Below are positions 52,018-60,510 of a stretch of DNA of 64,000 bases, one piece after another. This DNA comes from Arthrobacter hankyongi. Lineage in GTDB: Bacteria; Actinomycetota; Actinomycetes; Actinomycetales; Micrococcaceae. The translations under genes were made by a program, and so were the position numbers. Position 1 is the first letter of the stretch. Every line of letters begins with the position of its first letter. The notes beneath the pieces were generated by a model. It was not told the DNA's origin. It was given only the letters and a program-made list of their open reading frames with translations, and searched no databases. Location of the stretch: NCBI RefSeq assembly GCF_022012395.1, contig NZ_JAKLTQ010000010.1, positions 62,001 to 126,000 on the forward strand. Reading direction: 5' to 3'.

Positions 52018-53231
52018 TAGTGCGGTGACCGCGAAGGTTCACAGGGTTTGAGGCCGGTGCCACGCTGGTGGCATGGCTGAACGTGTGAAGGTCCGGCGCC
52101 TGACGCCGGAGGAAGGCCGGCGGCTGCAGCGGATCGTGCGCCGCGGCGGCCCGGGCCAGGGCGGGAACGTGGTGCGGTGGCGGCGGGCCACGATGATCCT
52201 GGCCTCGGCCGGCGGGAACACGGTGCCGGTGATCGCCCGACTGCTGGCCGCCGACGAGGACACGGTGCGCCAGGTGATCCGCCGCTTCAACGAGATCGGG
52301 CTGGACTGCCTGGACCCTGAGTGGGCGGGAGGCCGTCCCCGCCTGCTCACCGACGGCGACGAGGAGTTCATCGCCGCGACGGCCGCCATCCGTCCCGGTG
52401 CCCTGGGGCTGCCGTTCACCCGCTGGTCGCTGCGCAAGCTGGCCGGCTGGCTGGCCGCCTGCCCGCACCCGGTCCGGATCGGGCGGGAGGCCCTGCGGGC
52501 CCTGCTGCACCGGCACGGGATCAGCTTCCAACGCACCGCCACCTGGAAGGAATCGCCGGACCCCGAGTACGAGGCCAAACTTCAGGTGATCGAGGACGTG
52601 GTGGAAAACCACCCGGACCGCACCTTCGCGTTCGATGAGTTCGGACCCCTGGGCATCCGCCCCACGGCCGGGTCCGGCTGGGCTCCGGCAGGCAAACCGC
52701 AGCGGATCCCGGCAAATTACCACCGCACCGCGGGCGTGAGGTACTTCCACGGCTGCTACTCGGTCGGCTCAGACACCCTGTGGGGCGTCAACCGCTGCCG
52801 CAAGGGCACCGGGAACAGCCTCGCCGCGCTCAAGAGCATCCGGGCCTCGGTCCCGGACGGGCAGCCGGTCTTCGTGATCCTGGACAACCTCTCGGCGCAC
52901 AAGGCCCCGGCCATCCGGCACTGGGCGGAATCCCACGCCGTGCGGCTGTGCTTCACCCCGACCTACGCGTCCTGGGCCAACCCGATCGAGGCCCACTTCG
53001 GGGTGCTGCGCCAGTTCACCCTGGCCAACTCCGTCCACCCCAACCACACGGTGCAGACCCGCAAACTTCACGAGTACCTGAACTGGCGCAACACCCACGC
53101 CCGGACTCCCGAGATCCTCGAGGCCGAACGCCGCGAACGCACCCGGGTCCGCAGCGAAAAACACCACCGCTGGGGCCGGCACGAGGCCACAGCAGCATGA
53201 AACACCGCCAACCTATCCGGCCACCGCACTA
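52018..53231 (+). mobile_element. IS630-family insertion sequence with terminal repeats and TA duplication
   Basis: Ends are clear. The left end reads TA then GTGCGGTGACCG (52018 onward), and the right end, inverted, TA then GTGCGGTGGCCG (ending 53231). The flanking TA dinucleotides are the expected target duplication. The single transposase gene fills the 1.2 kb. Confidence 0.85.
52073..53200 (+). CDS. IS630-family transposase
   Basis: 375 residues. N-terminal helix-turn-helix (GNTVPVIARLLAADEDTVRQVIRRFNEIG) and a DDE catalytic domain with D188 (FAFDEFG), D271 (VILDNLSAH) and E306 (NPIEAHFG). All three residues are present and the frame is intact, so the element may be active. ATG 52073 lies 55 bp from the left end. 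Confidence 0.92.
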   Translation: MAERVKVRRLTPEEGRRLQRIVRRGGPGQGGNVVRWRRATMILASAGGNTVPVIARLLAADEDTVRQVIRRFNEIGLDCLDPEWAGGRPRLLTDGDEEFIAATAAIRPGALGLPFTRWSLRKLAGWLAACPHPVRIGREALRALLHRHGISFQRTATWKESPDPEYEAKLQVIEDVVENHPDRTFAFDEFGPLGIRPTAGSGWAPAGKPQRIPANYHRTAGVRYFHGCYSVGSDTLWGVNRCRKGTGNSLAALKSIRASVPDGQPVFVILDNLSAHKAPAIRHWAESHAVRLCFTPTYASWANPIEAHFGVLRQFTLANSVHPNHTVQTRKLHEYLNWRNTHARTPEILEAERRERTRVRSEKHHRWGRHEATAA

Positions 53232-53548
53232 GCTGGTATGCACGGGTATTGATGGGACGGGAGTATGTGACTTCGGCTACTTCTACCCCCGTTGTTTAGG
53301 CGCCGATAACCGCGACTATGTCGCCCGGGCGGTCCGTCGGAACCTGTTACCGGGAGGAAACTGTGACAACAGCTGTAGTGGTTGCCGCTGCCAACATCTG
53401 TCGGTACCTGCTGGACGTACGGTGCAGGTGTTGGAACTGGCGCAGGGGACAGGCCCGGACCTGGGCGGAATCCTGAGCAGTTTCACCGCACCGTGCAGCA
53501 GACCGCCGAACAGGTCAACCCTGAGGTCGAAGCCTGCATCTGACTGAA
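53232..53548. other. Gap with motif copy E and possible ORF remnants
   Basis: About 320 bp between the IS630 end and the next small gene. Besides repeat copy E, a GTG-led frame near 53362 (VTTAVVVAAANICRYLL) and a segment near 53490 (FHRTVQQTAEQVNPEVEACI) look like broken coding pieces in different frames. No family recognised. Confidence 0.35.
53301..53325 (-). repeat. Recurrent intergenic motif, copy E (inverted)
   Basis: CGCCGATAACCGCGACTATG, then TCGCC. Read on the minus strand it gives GACATAGTCGCGGTTATCGG, matching the other copies apart from one inserted base. Confidence 0.5.
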
Positions 53549-53758
53549 TCAGGTCACGTTCCGGATGATGCGGCACTCGTTGGTGAAGAGCATTCTGCGT
53601 TCCCCTGTCCGCAGGTCGCGGACCCACACAACGTTGAATTGCGGCAGGGTGTCCTCCACGTAGCCGCTGCAGTAAATATATCCATTCCCGTGGACGTCGA
53701 CACGGTCGCCGTGTTGGAGGGCGGCGGAGTCGGCAGCGCTGCCGGTGATGTCTGTCAT
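53549..53758 (-). CDS. Small conserved-looking hypothetical protein
   Basis: 69 residues from ATG 53758, ten bases after AAAGG. The sequence HGDRVDVHGNGYIYCSGYVED, then FNVVWVRDLRTGERRMLF, then TNECRIIRNV is beta-rich with a regular alternation of charged and hydrophobic residues, like a small SH3-like barrel (KOW- or DUF-type). No family is certain. It lies just left of module R3, in the same orientation as the R3 gene, and could be part of that module. Confidence 0.6.
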   Translation of the reverse strand: MTDITGSAADSAALQHGDRVDVHGNGYIYCSGYVEDTLPQFNVVWVRDLRTGERRMLFTNECRIIRNVT

Positions 53759-53959
53759 GGTGCCATGGCCTTTCTGCGGGTTGCCGGGGGTGCCCCGGTG
53801 AAGGATGTACGTTTTGACGGCATTTGTCGGAGGGCGTGGGCCGCCCGGGGCAGAGGTGGGGGCGGCTCCGGGCAGCCCATGCCCTCCAGGTGCTGGGATG
53901 CCGGGGCCATGGTGCTGTCCGGGCCGGAACGCACCCCGAAGGGTCCGGTGACGGACAGG

Positions 53960-54520
53960 CTGGCGCGGCAGCGGGGCGCCGCATCTTCGTGAAAACAGCG
54001 TGTTGGTCGCACCGGATCCGCACCCTGCAGGGGGGGGTCCGGATCCGGCGCGGCTGCCGGTGATAACCGGCGGAACGGACGTCTGGGGGCACCGGGCAGG
54101 GGGCAGTGCCGGCGTTGCCCTTGGCGGAGGCATCCGTCTCCGGCGGCGCCGTTCAGGAGCCGCCAGGTCTTCGAGTGCGAGGTGTGGCAGGGCGGGTATT
54201 CCTTAGTGGGTACCCGCCTCGTCTCGCTCATAGGTCATACCGTAGGGAACCTCGGGACTGACGGAGACGGTATACGTATCGCGGCTGTGCCGGGTGACGA
54301 GTATCCCGTGCCGTCTGCCGGATACGGCCAGGGACCGGACTTCTTCATAGGCGGTGTCCAGCTGTTCCTGGAAGGCATTCCAGCCGGTTCCGGCAGCTGC
54401 TTTGAGGGTGACTATGCGAAGGGGGTGTGTCATGGAACGTTGTTTCTGCGTCAGAGGAGTTCAGTGCCGGATCAGATCCCGTGAAGGTACCTTGGGTACG
54501 GTGACCGCATGCCGATGGCA
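53960..54520. repeat. Small-gene module, copy R3
   Basis: Contains the CCGGATCCG/GTCCGGATCCGG inverted repeat near 54017-54053, GATAACCGGCGGAACGGAC, and the gene at 54203-54433. Similarity to R1 continues past the gene start to about 54515 (CCCGTGAAG..TGACCGC.TGCCG). Confidence 0.65.
54203..54433 (-). CDS. Small repeat-module protein (R3 paralogue)
   Basis: 76 residues, reading MTHPLRIVTLKAAAGTGW, then NAFQEQLDTAYEEVRSLAV, then GRRHGILVTRHSRDTYTVSV, then PEVPYGMTYERDE. It aligns with the R1 product over nearly its full length, with three extra residues near the N-terminus. Conservation of GTGW, EQLDTA.EEVRSLA, GRRHG and VPYGMT.ER marks the likely core. No homologous known family is recalled. 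Confidence 0.65.
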   Translation of the reverse strand: MTHPLRIVTLKAAAGTGWNAFQEQLDTAYEEVRSLAVSGRRHGILVTRHSRDTYTVSVSPEVPYGMTYERDEAGTH

Positions 54521-54770
54521 TGGATACGTCCGGCTCGATACCAGGCGTGTCCGTTGCCAAGTGCGTGCAGCAGCCGATCATGGGGACCGGCCCCTTGGAA
54601 CCGGCATCGGCCCGCACGAGACGGCCCGCTGCGGTAAGAACCGGTTCAAGAGCCGGCTTTCGGGCGTCCGCTTGCGTCGAGATTCGGGCGGCCGCCGGGA
54701 GGAGTGCCCGCGGCGGCGAATTCGTGCTTCAAGGGGCAGGCCTTGCCATGGTGTCGCCGGATGGCAGGAA

Positions 54771-54796
54771 CGGGAGCCTGCCGCGGCAGGCTCCCG
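54771..54796 (-). terminator. Perfect palindrome terminator after the aminotransferase gene
   Basis: A perfect 13-bp-arm palindrome (arm CGGGAGCCTGCCG) lies 12 bp past the aminotransferase stop. It has no T-run but is very stable, and it ends the minus-strand unit started at 57705. Confidence 0.75.
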
Positions 54797-54807
54797 CCTG
54801 GTGGGAG

Positions 54808-56178
54808 CTAGTTCGTGTGCCTGTCGGCGGCGTCCAAGGCGGCGTCGAGGATTTCCAGGCCGTGGAGGACGTCCGCATCGGAGGTGTTGAGCGGGGGGAC
54901 GACGTGGATCCGGTTGAAGTTGGCGAACGGCATCAGGCCTCCGGCCTTCAGTTCCGCGACCAACTCGTTCATCGCGGGGGAGGATCCTCCGTAGGCTGCC
55001 AGCGGCTCGCGGGTGGCACGGTCCTTGACCAGTTCTACGGACCAGAAGCAGCCCAGGCCGCGGACTTCGCCGACCGAGGGGTGGCGCGCGGCGATTTCGC
55101 GCAGCCGGGGTCCGATCACTTCTTCGCCGAGCCTGGCTGCGTTTTCCACCATCTTGTCGTCACGCATCGCGTTGATGGTTGCCACCGCGGCCGCGCAGGC
55201 CAGCGGGTGGCCGGAGTAGGTCAGTCCGCCCGGATACACCCGCTCGCGGAAGGTGTCGAAGATGGCCTCGCTGACGGCCACCCCGCCCAGGGGCACGTAG
55301 CCGGAGTTCACGCCCTTGGCAAAGGTGAGCAGATCCGGGACCACGTCCCAGTGCTCGACGGCGAACCACCGGCCGGTGCGGCCGAACCCGGCCATGACCT
55401 CGTCGGCAATGTAGACGATCCCGTATTTTCGGGTCAGTTCCCGCACGCCCTGCAGGTAGCCGGCCGGCGGGACGTAGATGCCGGCGGTGCCCGGGACGGT
55501 TTCCAGGATCAGCGCGGCGATGTTCTGCGGTCCCTCGAGCACGATCATGTCCTCGAGGTGCCGCAGGGCCCGCTCGGTCTCCTCTGCCTCGGTGGTCGAG
55601 CCGAAGTAGGAGCGGTACGGGTACGCAGGCATGAAGTGCACGACACCCTCGGAGGAGTAGTCGTTGGGGAAGCGCCGCGGGTCGCCGGTGACGTTGACCG
55701 CCAGCTGGGTACCGCCGTGGTAGCTGCGGTACGCGGAGAGGACCTTCTGCCGGCCGGTGTGCAGCCGGGCCATCCGGATCGCGTGCTCCACCGCGTCCGC
55801 GCCCCCGTTGGTGAAGAAGACGTGGTTCAGGTCCCCGGGGGTGATGCCGGCGATCAGGCGGGCGGCCTCGGAGCGGGCGTCGTTGACGTGCTGCGGGGCG
55901 ATGGTGCACAGCTTCGCCGCCTGCTCCTGGATCGCGGCCACCACCTTCGGATGCTGGTGGCCGATGTTGGTGTTCACCAGCTGCGAGGAGAAGTCCAGCA
56001 GCCGGTTGCCCTCCCCGTCCCAGATGTGGGAGCCCTCGGCGCGCAGCACGGTCATCGGTTTGATCTGGTCCTGGGCCGACCAGGAGTGGAACACGTGGGC
56101 ACGGTCGAGCAGCCAGGCCTGCCGGCCTGCCTCGATCTCGGCATCGGTGACGAGGGGGGTGGTCGTTTCGGTGGTCAT
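54808..56178 (-). CDS. Class III (omega) aminotransferase, beta-alanine/taurine-pyruvate type
   Basis: 456 residues. The PLP fold I landmarks are present: TNGGADAVEHAIRMAR (phosphate-binding), YRSYHGGTQ, ILETVPGTAGIYVPPAGYLQ, IADEVMAGFGRTG (Asp contacting the PLP nitrogen) and LTFAKGVNSGYVPLGG (Schiff-base Lys). It lies 33 bp after the semialdehyde dehydrogenase gene, in the same unit. This pairing is the usual route for beta-alanine: transamination to malonic semialdehyde, then oxidation to acetyl-CoA. Taurine or GABA remain possible amino donors. Confidence 0.92.
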   Translation of the reverse strand: MTTETTTPLVTDAEIEAGRQAWLLDRAHVFHSWSAQDQIKPMTVLRAEGSHIWDGEGNRLLDFSSQLVNTNIGHQHPKVVAAIQEQAAKLCTIAPQHVNDARSEAARLIAGITPGDLNHVFFTNGGADAVEHAIRMARLHTGRQKVLSAYRSYHGGTQLAVNVTGDPRRFPNDYSSEGVVHFMPAYPYRSYFGSTTEAEETERALRHLEDMIVLEGPQNIAALILETVPGTAGIYVPPAGYLQGVRELTRKYGIVYIADEVMAGFGRTGRWFAVEHWDVVPDLLTFAKGVNSGYVPLGGVAVSEAIFDTFRERVYPGGLTYSGHPLACAAAVATINAMRDDKMVENAARLGEEVIGPRLREIAARHPSVGEVRGLGCFWSVELVKDRATREPLAAYGGSSPAMNELVAELKAGGLMPFANFNRIHVVPPLNTSDADVLHGLEILDAALDAADRHTN

Positions 56179-56211
56179 GGTGGGTCCTTTCGCGGCGGTG
56201 GCAGTCCGTGC

Positions 56212-57705
56212 CTAGGCGTTGGTCGGGAAGCCGAGGTTGATGCCGCCGTGGCTGGGGTCCAGCCAGCGGGAGGTGACGACCTTGCCGCGGGTGAAGAAGT
56301 GCACGCCCTCGGCGCCGTGGGCGTGGGTGTCGCCGAAGAGCGAGTTCTTCCAGCCGCCGAAGGAGTAGTAGGCCATCGGGACCGGGATGGGCACGTTGAT
56401 GCCGACCATGCCGACCTGGATCTCGTTCTCGAAGCGGCGGGCGGCGCCGCCGTCGTTGGTGAAGATGGCGGTGCCGTTGCCGTACGGGTTGGCGTTGATC
56501 AGGGACACGGCCTCGTCGTAGCCGGCCACCCGCACCACGGCCAGGACGGGTCCGAAGATCTCGTCGGTGTAGATCGACATGTCGGGGGTGACGTGGTCGA
56601 AGAGGGTGGGGCCGAGGAAGAAGCCGTCGCCCTCGGCGTCCGGGGAGACCTGCCGGCCGTCCAGGACCATGGTCGCGCCGGCGGCCTCGCCGGCGTCGAT
56701 GTAGCCGGCGACCTTGTCCCGGTGCGCCCGGGTGACCAGCGGGCCCATGTCGGCACCGCGGGTGCCGTCGCCCACGCGCAGCGTGCGGGTGCGCTCGGCG
56801 ATCTTGGCGACCAGCTCGTCGGCGATGGATTCGACGGCGACGACGGCGGAGATCGCCATGCAGCGTTCCCCGGCGGCACCGTAGCCGGCGTTCACCGCGG
56901 CATCGGCGGCCAGGTCCAGGTCGGCATCGGGCAGGACGAGCATGTGGTTCTTGGCCCCGCCCAGGGCCTGGACGCGCTTGCCGGCCGCGGTGCCGCGCTG
57001 GTACACGTACTTGGCGATCGGGGTGGAGCCGACGAAGGACACGGAGGCGACGTCCGGACTATCCAGCAGCGTGTCGACGGCCTCCTTGTCCCCGTGGACC
57101 ACATTGAAGACCCCGTCCGGCAGGCCTGCTTCCTGCCACAGCTCGGCCATCCAGTTCGCGGCGCTGGGGTCCTTCTCGGAGGGCTTGATCACCACGGTGT
57201 TCCCGGCGGCGATGGCGACCGGGAAGAACCACATCGGCACCATGGCCGGGAAGTTGAACGGGGAGATGACCGCGGTCACGCCCAGCGGCTGGCGCAGCGA
57301 GTGCACGTCAACCTTGGTGGAGGCATTCTCGGTGTAGCCGCCCTTGAGCAGGTGCGGGATCCCGCAGGCGAACTCCACGACTTCCTGGCCCCGGCTGACC
57401 TCGCCCAGGGCATCGGCGAGGACCTTGCCGTGCTCCTCGGTAATGATGGCGGCGAGCTCGCCCTTGCGGGCGTTGAGCAGCTCGCGGAAGGCGAACAGGA
57501 TCTGGGTGCGCCGGGCGATCGAGGTGTCCCGCCAGGCGGGGAAGGCGGCGGCCGCCGCGGCCACCGCGTCGTTGACCGTGGCGGCCGGGGCCAGGGCGAC
57601 CCGGGAAGTGGTCTTGCCCGTGGCCGGATTGGTCACCTCGCCGAAGCGGGAGTCGTTGCCGGGCCGGGTGTACTTGCCGTTGATCCAGTGGGTGATGGTC
57701 TGCAT
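56212..57705 (-). CDS. mmsA: CoA-acylating (methyl)malonate-semialdehyde dehydrogenase
   Basis: 497 residues from ATG 57705 after AGAGGA; an earlier in-frame start lacks homology. The sequence matches MmsA: PFNFPAMVPMWFFPVAIAAGNTVVIKPSEKDP, FVGSTPIAKYVY, GYGAAGERCMAIS with the catalytic Cys, and PVPMAYYSFGGWKNSLFGD near the C-terminus. It converts malonate or methylmalonate semialdehyde to acetyl- or propionyl-CoA with NAD and CoA, releasing CO2. It is divergent from the PucR regulator and first in the unit with the aminotransferase. Confidence 0.94.
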   Translation of the reverse strand: MQTITHWINGKYTRPGNDSRFGEVTNPATGKTTSRVALAPAATVNDAVAAAAAAFPAWRDTSIARRTQILFAFRELLNARKGELAAIITEEHGKVLADALGEVSRGQEVVEFACGIPHLLKGGYTENASTKVDVHSLRQPLGVTAVISPFNFPAMVPMWFFPVAIAAGNTVVIKPSEKDPSAANWMAELWQEAGLPDGVFNVVHGDKEAVDTLLDSPDVASVSFVGSTPIAKYVYQRGTAAGKRVQALGGAKNHMLVLPDADLDLAADAAVNAGYGAAGERCMAISAVVAVESIADELVAKIAERTRTLRVGDGTRGADMGPLVTRAHRDKVAGYIDAGEAAGATMVLDGRQVSPDAEGDGFFLGPTLFDHVTPDMSIYTDEIFGPVLAVVRVAGYDEAVSLINANPYGNGTAIFTNDGGAARRFENEIQVGMVGINVPIPVPMAYYSFGGWKNSLFGDTHAHGAEGVHFFTRGKVVTSRWLDPSHGGINLGFPTNA

Positions 57706-57843
57706 GTGCGGTCCTCTCGGTCGCTGGTCCTGCATGGGGATCCGGCGGGGCTGCCGGCTGATGAAAACCATCCTGACGGCGGCAGGCAGGTTCCGGTAGC
57801 GACAAAATGTATGTTCTTTCCACATCGGCTATACAGTTCGTCT
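57706..57843. promoter_or_regulatory. Divergent promoter between mmsA and PucR genes
   Basis: TATACA at 57830-57835 lies just seven to eight bases before the PucR ATG, so the regulator mRNA is probably leaderless, in keeping with the absence of a Shine-Dalgarno site. No clear -35. The mmsA promoter must lie in the same 138 bp. Confidence 0.5.
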
Positions 57844-59622
57844 ATGACGATTTTGTGGGAGGAGAGCAGTGCCCGCCTTGGCGGTCGACCCGAGGCCCCT
57901 GGCGTGACCGTGCGGGGGATTCTCACCTTGGACGAGGTGCGCTCGGGCTGGCCGGAGTTGCTGAGCGGGGAAGATGCCCTGGGATCGGCCGTGCGCTGGG
58001 TCCACATTGCCGACTCGGAGCGCGTGGGACCGCTGCTCGAGGGCGGCGAGCTCGTGCTCAGCACCGGCCTGTCGTTCCGCGCCTCAGCAGCCGCGGCGGG
58101 CCGGTTCCTCGACGACCTCGAAAACGCCGGGGCGGCCGGTGCCATCATCGAACTGGTGGATGCCCAAGGCCGGCCCGACGCGGCCGCGGTCGAGGTGCTG
58201 CGCGGCGCCGCTGCCGGGCGTGCGCTGCCCGTGGTGGTGCTCACCCGGACGATCAAGTTCGTCCGGGTGACGCAGGTGGCCCACCGGCTGCTGGTCGGCG
58301 AGCAGCTGGCCCGGGTGGAGCGTGCCCGCCGGGTCCACGAGGTCTTCACCCAGCTCAGCCTCGAGGGCGCCAGTGAGCAGCGCATCGTGGACCGCACTGC
58401 GGAGCTTCTGGGGGCCGCGGTCGTGCTCGAGGACGTCGCGCACCGGGTCCTGGCGTTCAACCCCGCCGGAACGGACGCCGGGGAGCTGCTCCATGACTGG
58501 GCCGGGCGGGCCCGCCACGTCGGATACCGGGAGGACACCGGCCGCCGCGCCGGCACGGCGGACTGGCTGCAGACCCCCGTCGGCGTGCACGGCCGCCGGT
58601 GGGGCCGGCTGGTGGTCCCGGGCGATCTGCCCAACGATGCGGATGCCGCCCAGGTCCTGGAACGGGCGGGGCAGGCCCTGACCCTGGCCCGGATGGCCGG
58701 CCGGGACGAGCAGGACCTGCTGCAGCAGGCGCAGGCCGGGCTGATGCACGATCTGCGCCAGCCGCACGCGTTGGACGAGCGGGAGGCCGTCACCCGCGCC
58801 CAAGCCTTGGGACTCGAGCCCAGCGCCCTGTACGTCCCGATCGTCGTGCGGCTGGACCGGCTGCCGGGGGAGAACCCCACCGGCCTGCAGCTGCGCGAAC
58901 GGGCGCTGCTGGAGCAGTTCGCGGCCCTGGTCCGGCAGGCACGCCGTTCCCTGCTGGCCACCGGCCTCCAATCCGGGTCATTCGGTGTCCTGCTGGGGGC
59001 GCCGGCGCGGCAGTTGGAGGACGGCATCCTGGAAAGGATCTTCGGACAGCTTGCCGAGGAACAGGCGCCGGACGTCAGTGATGGCCGGACGAACCCGGAG
59101 GAGGGCACCCCGGACTGGACCGCGGGCGTGGGCCGGACCAGCAGTTCGCTGCTGGAGGCCGCAGCGGGTCTGGACGGGGCCACCCAGGTGGCCGATATCG
59201 CCGCGACCCTGGAGGTCCGCCAGCGCCGCTACTACCGCTTTGCGGACATCCGGCTTCGGGGACTGATGGCCGCCCTGCACAGCGATGCCAGGGTCAAGGC
59301 GTTCGCCGAGGCCGAACTGGGGCCCCTGCTGGCAGAACAGGACGCCGGAACCCTGGACTTCCTCGAGCTCTACCTGCGCCACGGCGGCAACAAGACCTCG
59401 GTCGCGCGCACCGGGTACCTGAGCCGCGCCGCGCTCTACGCCCGGGTAGCGAACCTGCAGGAACGGCTAGGTGTCTCCCTGGACGATGCGGAGTCCCGTG
59501 CCGCCCTGCACGTGGCACTGCTGTGGCACCGGATGCGCGGGCAGGTGCCGGACGGGGACGCTCTTCACGGTCCGGCCCGAAATTATGGACCACGGGTAAG
59601 CGGCACCGAACCGGCGCCATGA
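57844..59622 (+). CDS. PucR-family transcriptional regulator
   Basis: 592 residues from ATG 57844. The PucR N-terminal domain starts VTVRGILTLDEVRSGWPELLSGEDALGSAVRWVHIADS (about 20-130), followed by a GGDEF-like CdaR middle region, and the C-terminal PucR-type HTH (LDFLELYLRHGGNKTSVARTGYLSRAALYARVANLQERLG). Regulators of this family control purine, GABA and beta-alanine use in Gram-positive bacteria. It faces the mmsA/aminotransferase unit, which it most likely activates. A frame continuing upstream to 54520 is antisense to those genes and not real. Confidence 0.92.
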   Translation: MTILWEESSARLGGRPEAPGVTVRGILTLDEVRSGWPELLSGEDALGSAVRWVHIADSERVGPLLEGGELVLSTGLSFRASAAAAGRFLDDLENAGAAGAIIELVDAQGRPDAAAVEVLRGAAAGRALPVVVLTRTIKFVRVTQVAHRLLVGEQLARVERARRVHEVFTQLSLEGASEQRIVDRTAELLGAAVVLEDVAHRVLAFNPAGTDAGELLHDWAGRARHVGYREDTGRRAGTADWLQTPVGVHGRRWGRLVVPGDLPNDADAAQVLERAGQALTLARMAGRDEQDLLQQAQAGLMHDLRQPHALDEREAVTRAQALGLEPSALYVPIVVRLDRLPGENPTGLQLRERALLEQFAALVRQARRSLLATGLQSGSFGVLLGAPARQLEDGILERIFGQLAEEQAPDVSDGRTNPEEGTPDWTAGVGRTSSSLLEAAAGLDGATQVADIAATLEVRQRRYYRFADIRLRGLMAALHSDARVKAFAEAELGPLLAEQDAGTLDFLELYLRHGGNKTSVARTGYLSRAALYARVANLQERLGVSLDDAESRAALHVALLWHRMRGQVPDGDALHGPARNYGPRVSGTEPAP

Positions 59623-59664
59623 AGCGCCAACAGGCCAGGCAACGGCGCCCATGAAGACTATGGT

Positions 59665-60067
59665 TCCAGCAGGATTGGCCCCGTCACCGCCGCCATCGTC
59701 CTCGTTAACTTTCTCATAAGCATCTATGGCGGCTACTTCGGGGCTGCGCGGGGAATCCTGTTAATCGGGCGGCTCGGAGTGCTCTCGCGGCTTGACCTCC
59801 AGGAGTTCAACGCGGTCAAGAACCTGGTGATCCTGCCTTATTGCCGGGGTTGTGTTCGCCATCGTTGCGCCGGGGATGATCGACTGGGCGCCGGTGGGGC
59901 TCATCGCCGCCGGAGCGGCCTGCGGCGGGCTGGTGGGCGGGCGGTTCGCCAAACGGCTGTCCCGCCGGTTCCTGCGCACCTTGACCGTGGGCGCGACCAC
60001 GATCACATTCATGATTGCCGCCCGCCGAACGGCAGGCTTGGCGCCGGGAATGCCGTGTGGTTCCTAA
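59665..60067 (+). pseudogene. TauE/SafE (TSUP) permease remnant
   Basis: Two frames together give a recognisable TSUP segment: VTAAIVLVNFLISIYGGYFGAARGILLIG..RLDLQEFNAVKNLV in one frame, then VVFAIVAPGMIDWAPVGLIAAGAACGGLVGGRFAKRLSRR in the next. The frame changes near 59841. The N-terminal half is absent, so the gene is truncated as well as shifted. Intact TSUP proteins export sulfite or sulfonates, often near taurine genes, which fits the neighbouring aminotransferase. Confidence 0.7.
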
Positions 60068-60510
60068 TCTGCTTCACGTGCCCGTAGAGGATGCAATTGC
60101 CGTCGGAGTAACGCACCATCGACACTGAAGTTCCCTCTTTTCAGGCTTTCAGCCCGGTCCTCGAGACCGGCCACTTGAAACTGGGAATTCCGCCAGCCGT
60201 TGAGTACCTTGTCACGCCAGCACCCCGCAGGGGCGTTTCTATGAATGGCCGTCTCACCGGTGAAAATCCAGGCCAATGGATTCATCGGCCAGAATTTTGA
60301 CAGTCCGCTCGGCCGGCAATAGGCGGCAGCCAGCAGCGAGTGTGTCGTTACGGATGAGGCTTCGTTCGAGGCGGGAGATGATCGAGGGCCGTTGGCCGGG
60401 GTGCCAGCCGGCGGTTGTGATGGTGCAACCGGGAGAGGCACGTACCTTCGGCTCCTATGATGAAGAATCAAAGCTTGTGTAAACATTTAGGCAACCTTGA
60501 AGGAAGCATC
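60068..60510. other. Gap before the MerR/LuxR regulator
   Basis: About 440 bp. A 140-codon minus-strand frame exists here but its sequence is low in coding character and lacks a ribosome-binding site. The promoter of the regulator should lie near the right end. Nothing else stands out. Confidence 0.45.

Noticed and set aside
54520-59622. A 1700-codon open frame on the plus strand
   Set aside because: Its first two-thirds run antisense through the aminotransferase and mmsA genes; only the part from 57844 is a real protein (PucR).
60064-60486. A 140-codon minus-strand frame
   Set aside because: No ribosome-binding site and no recognisable protein features; composition looks random.
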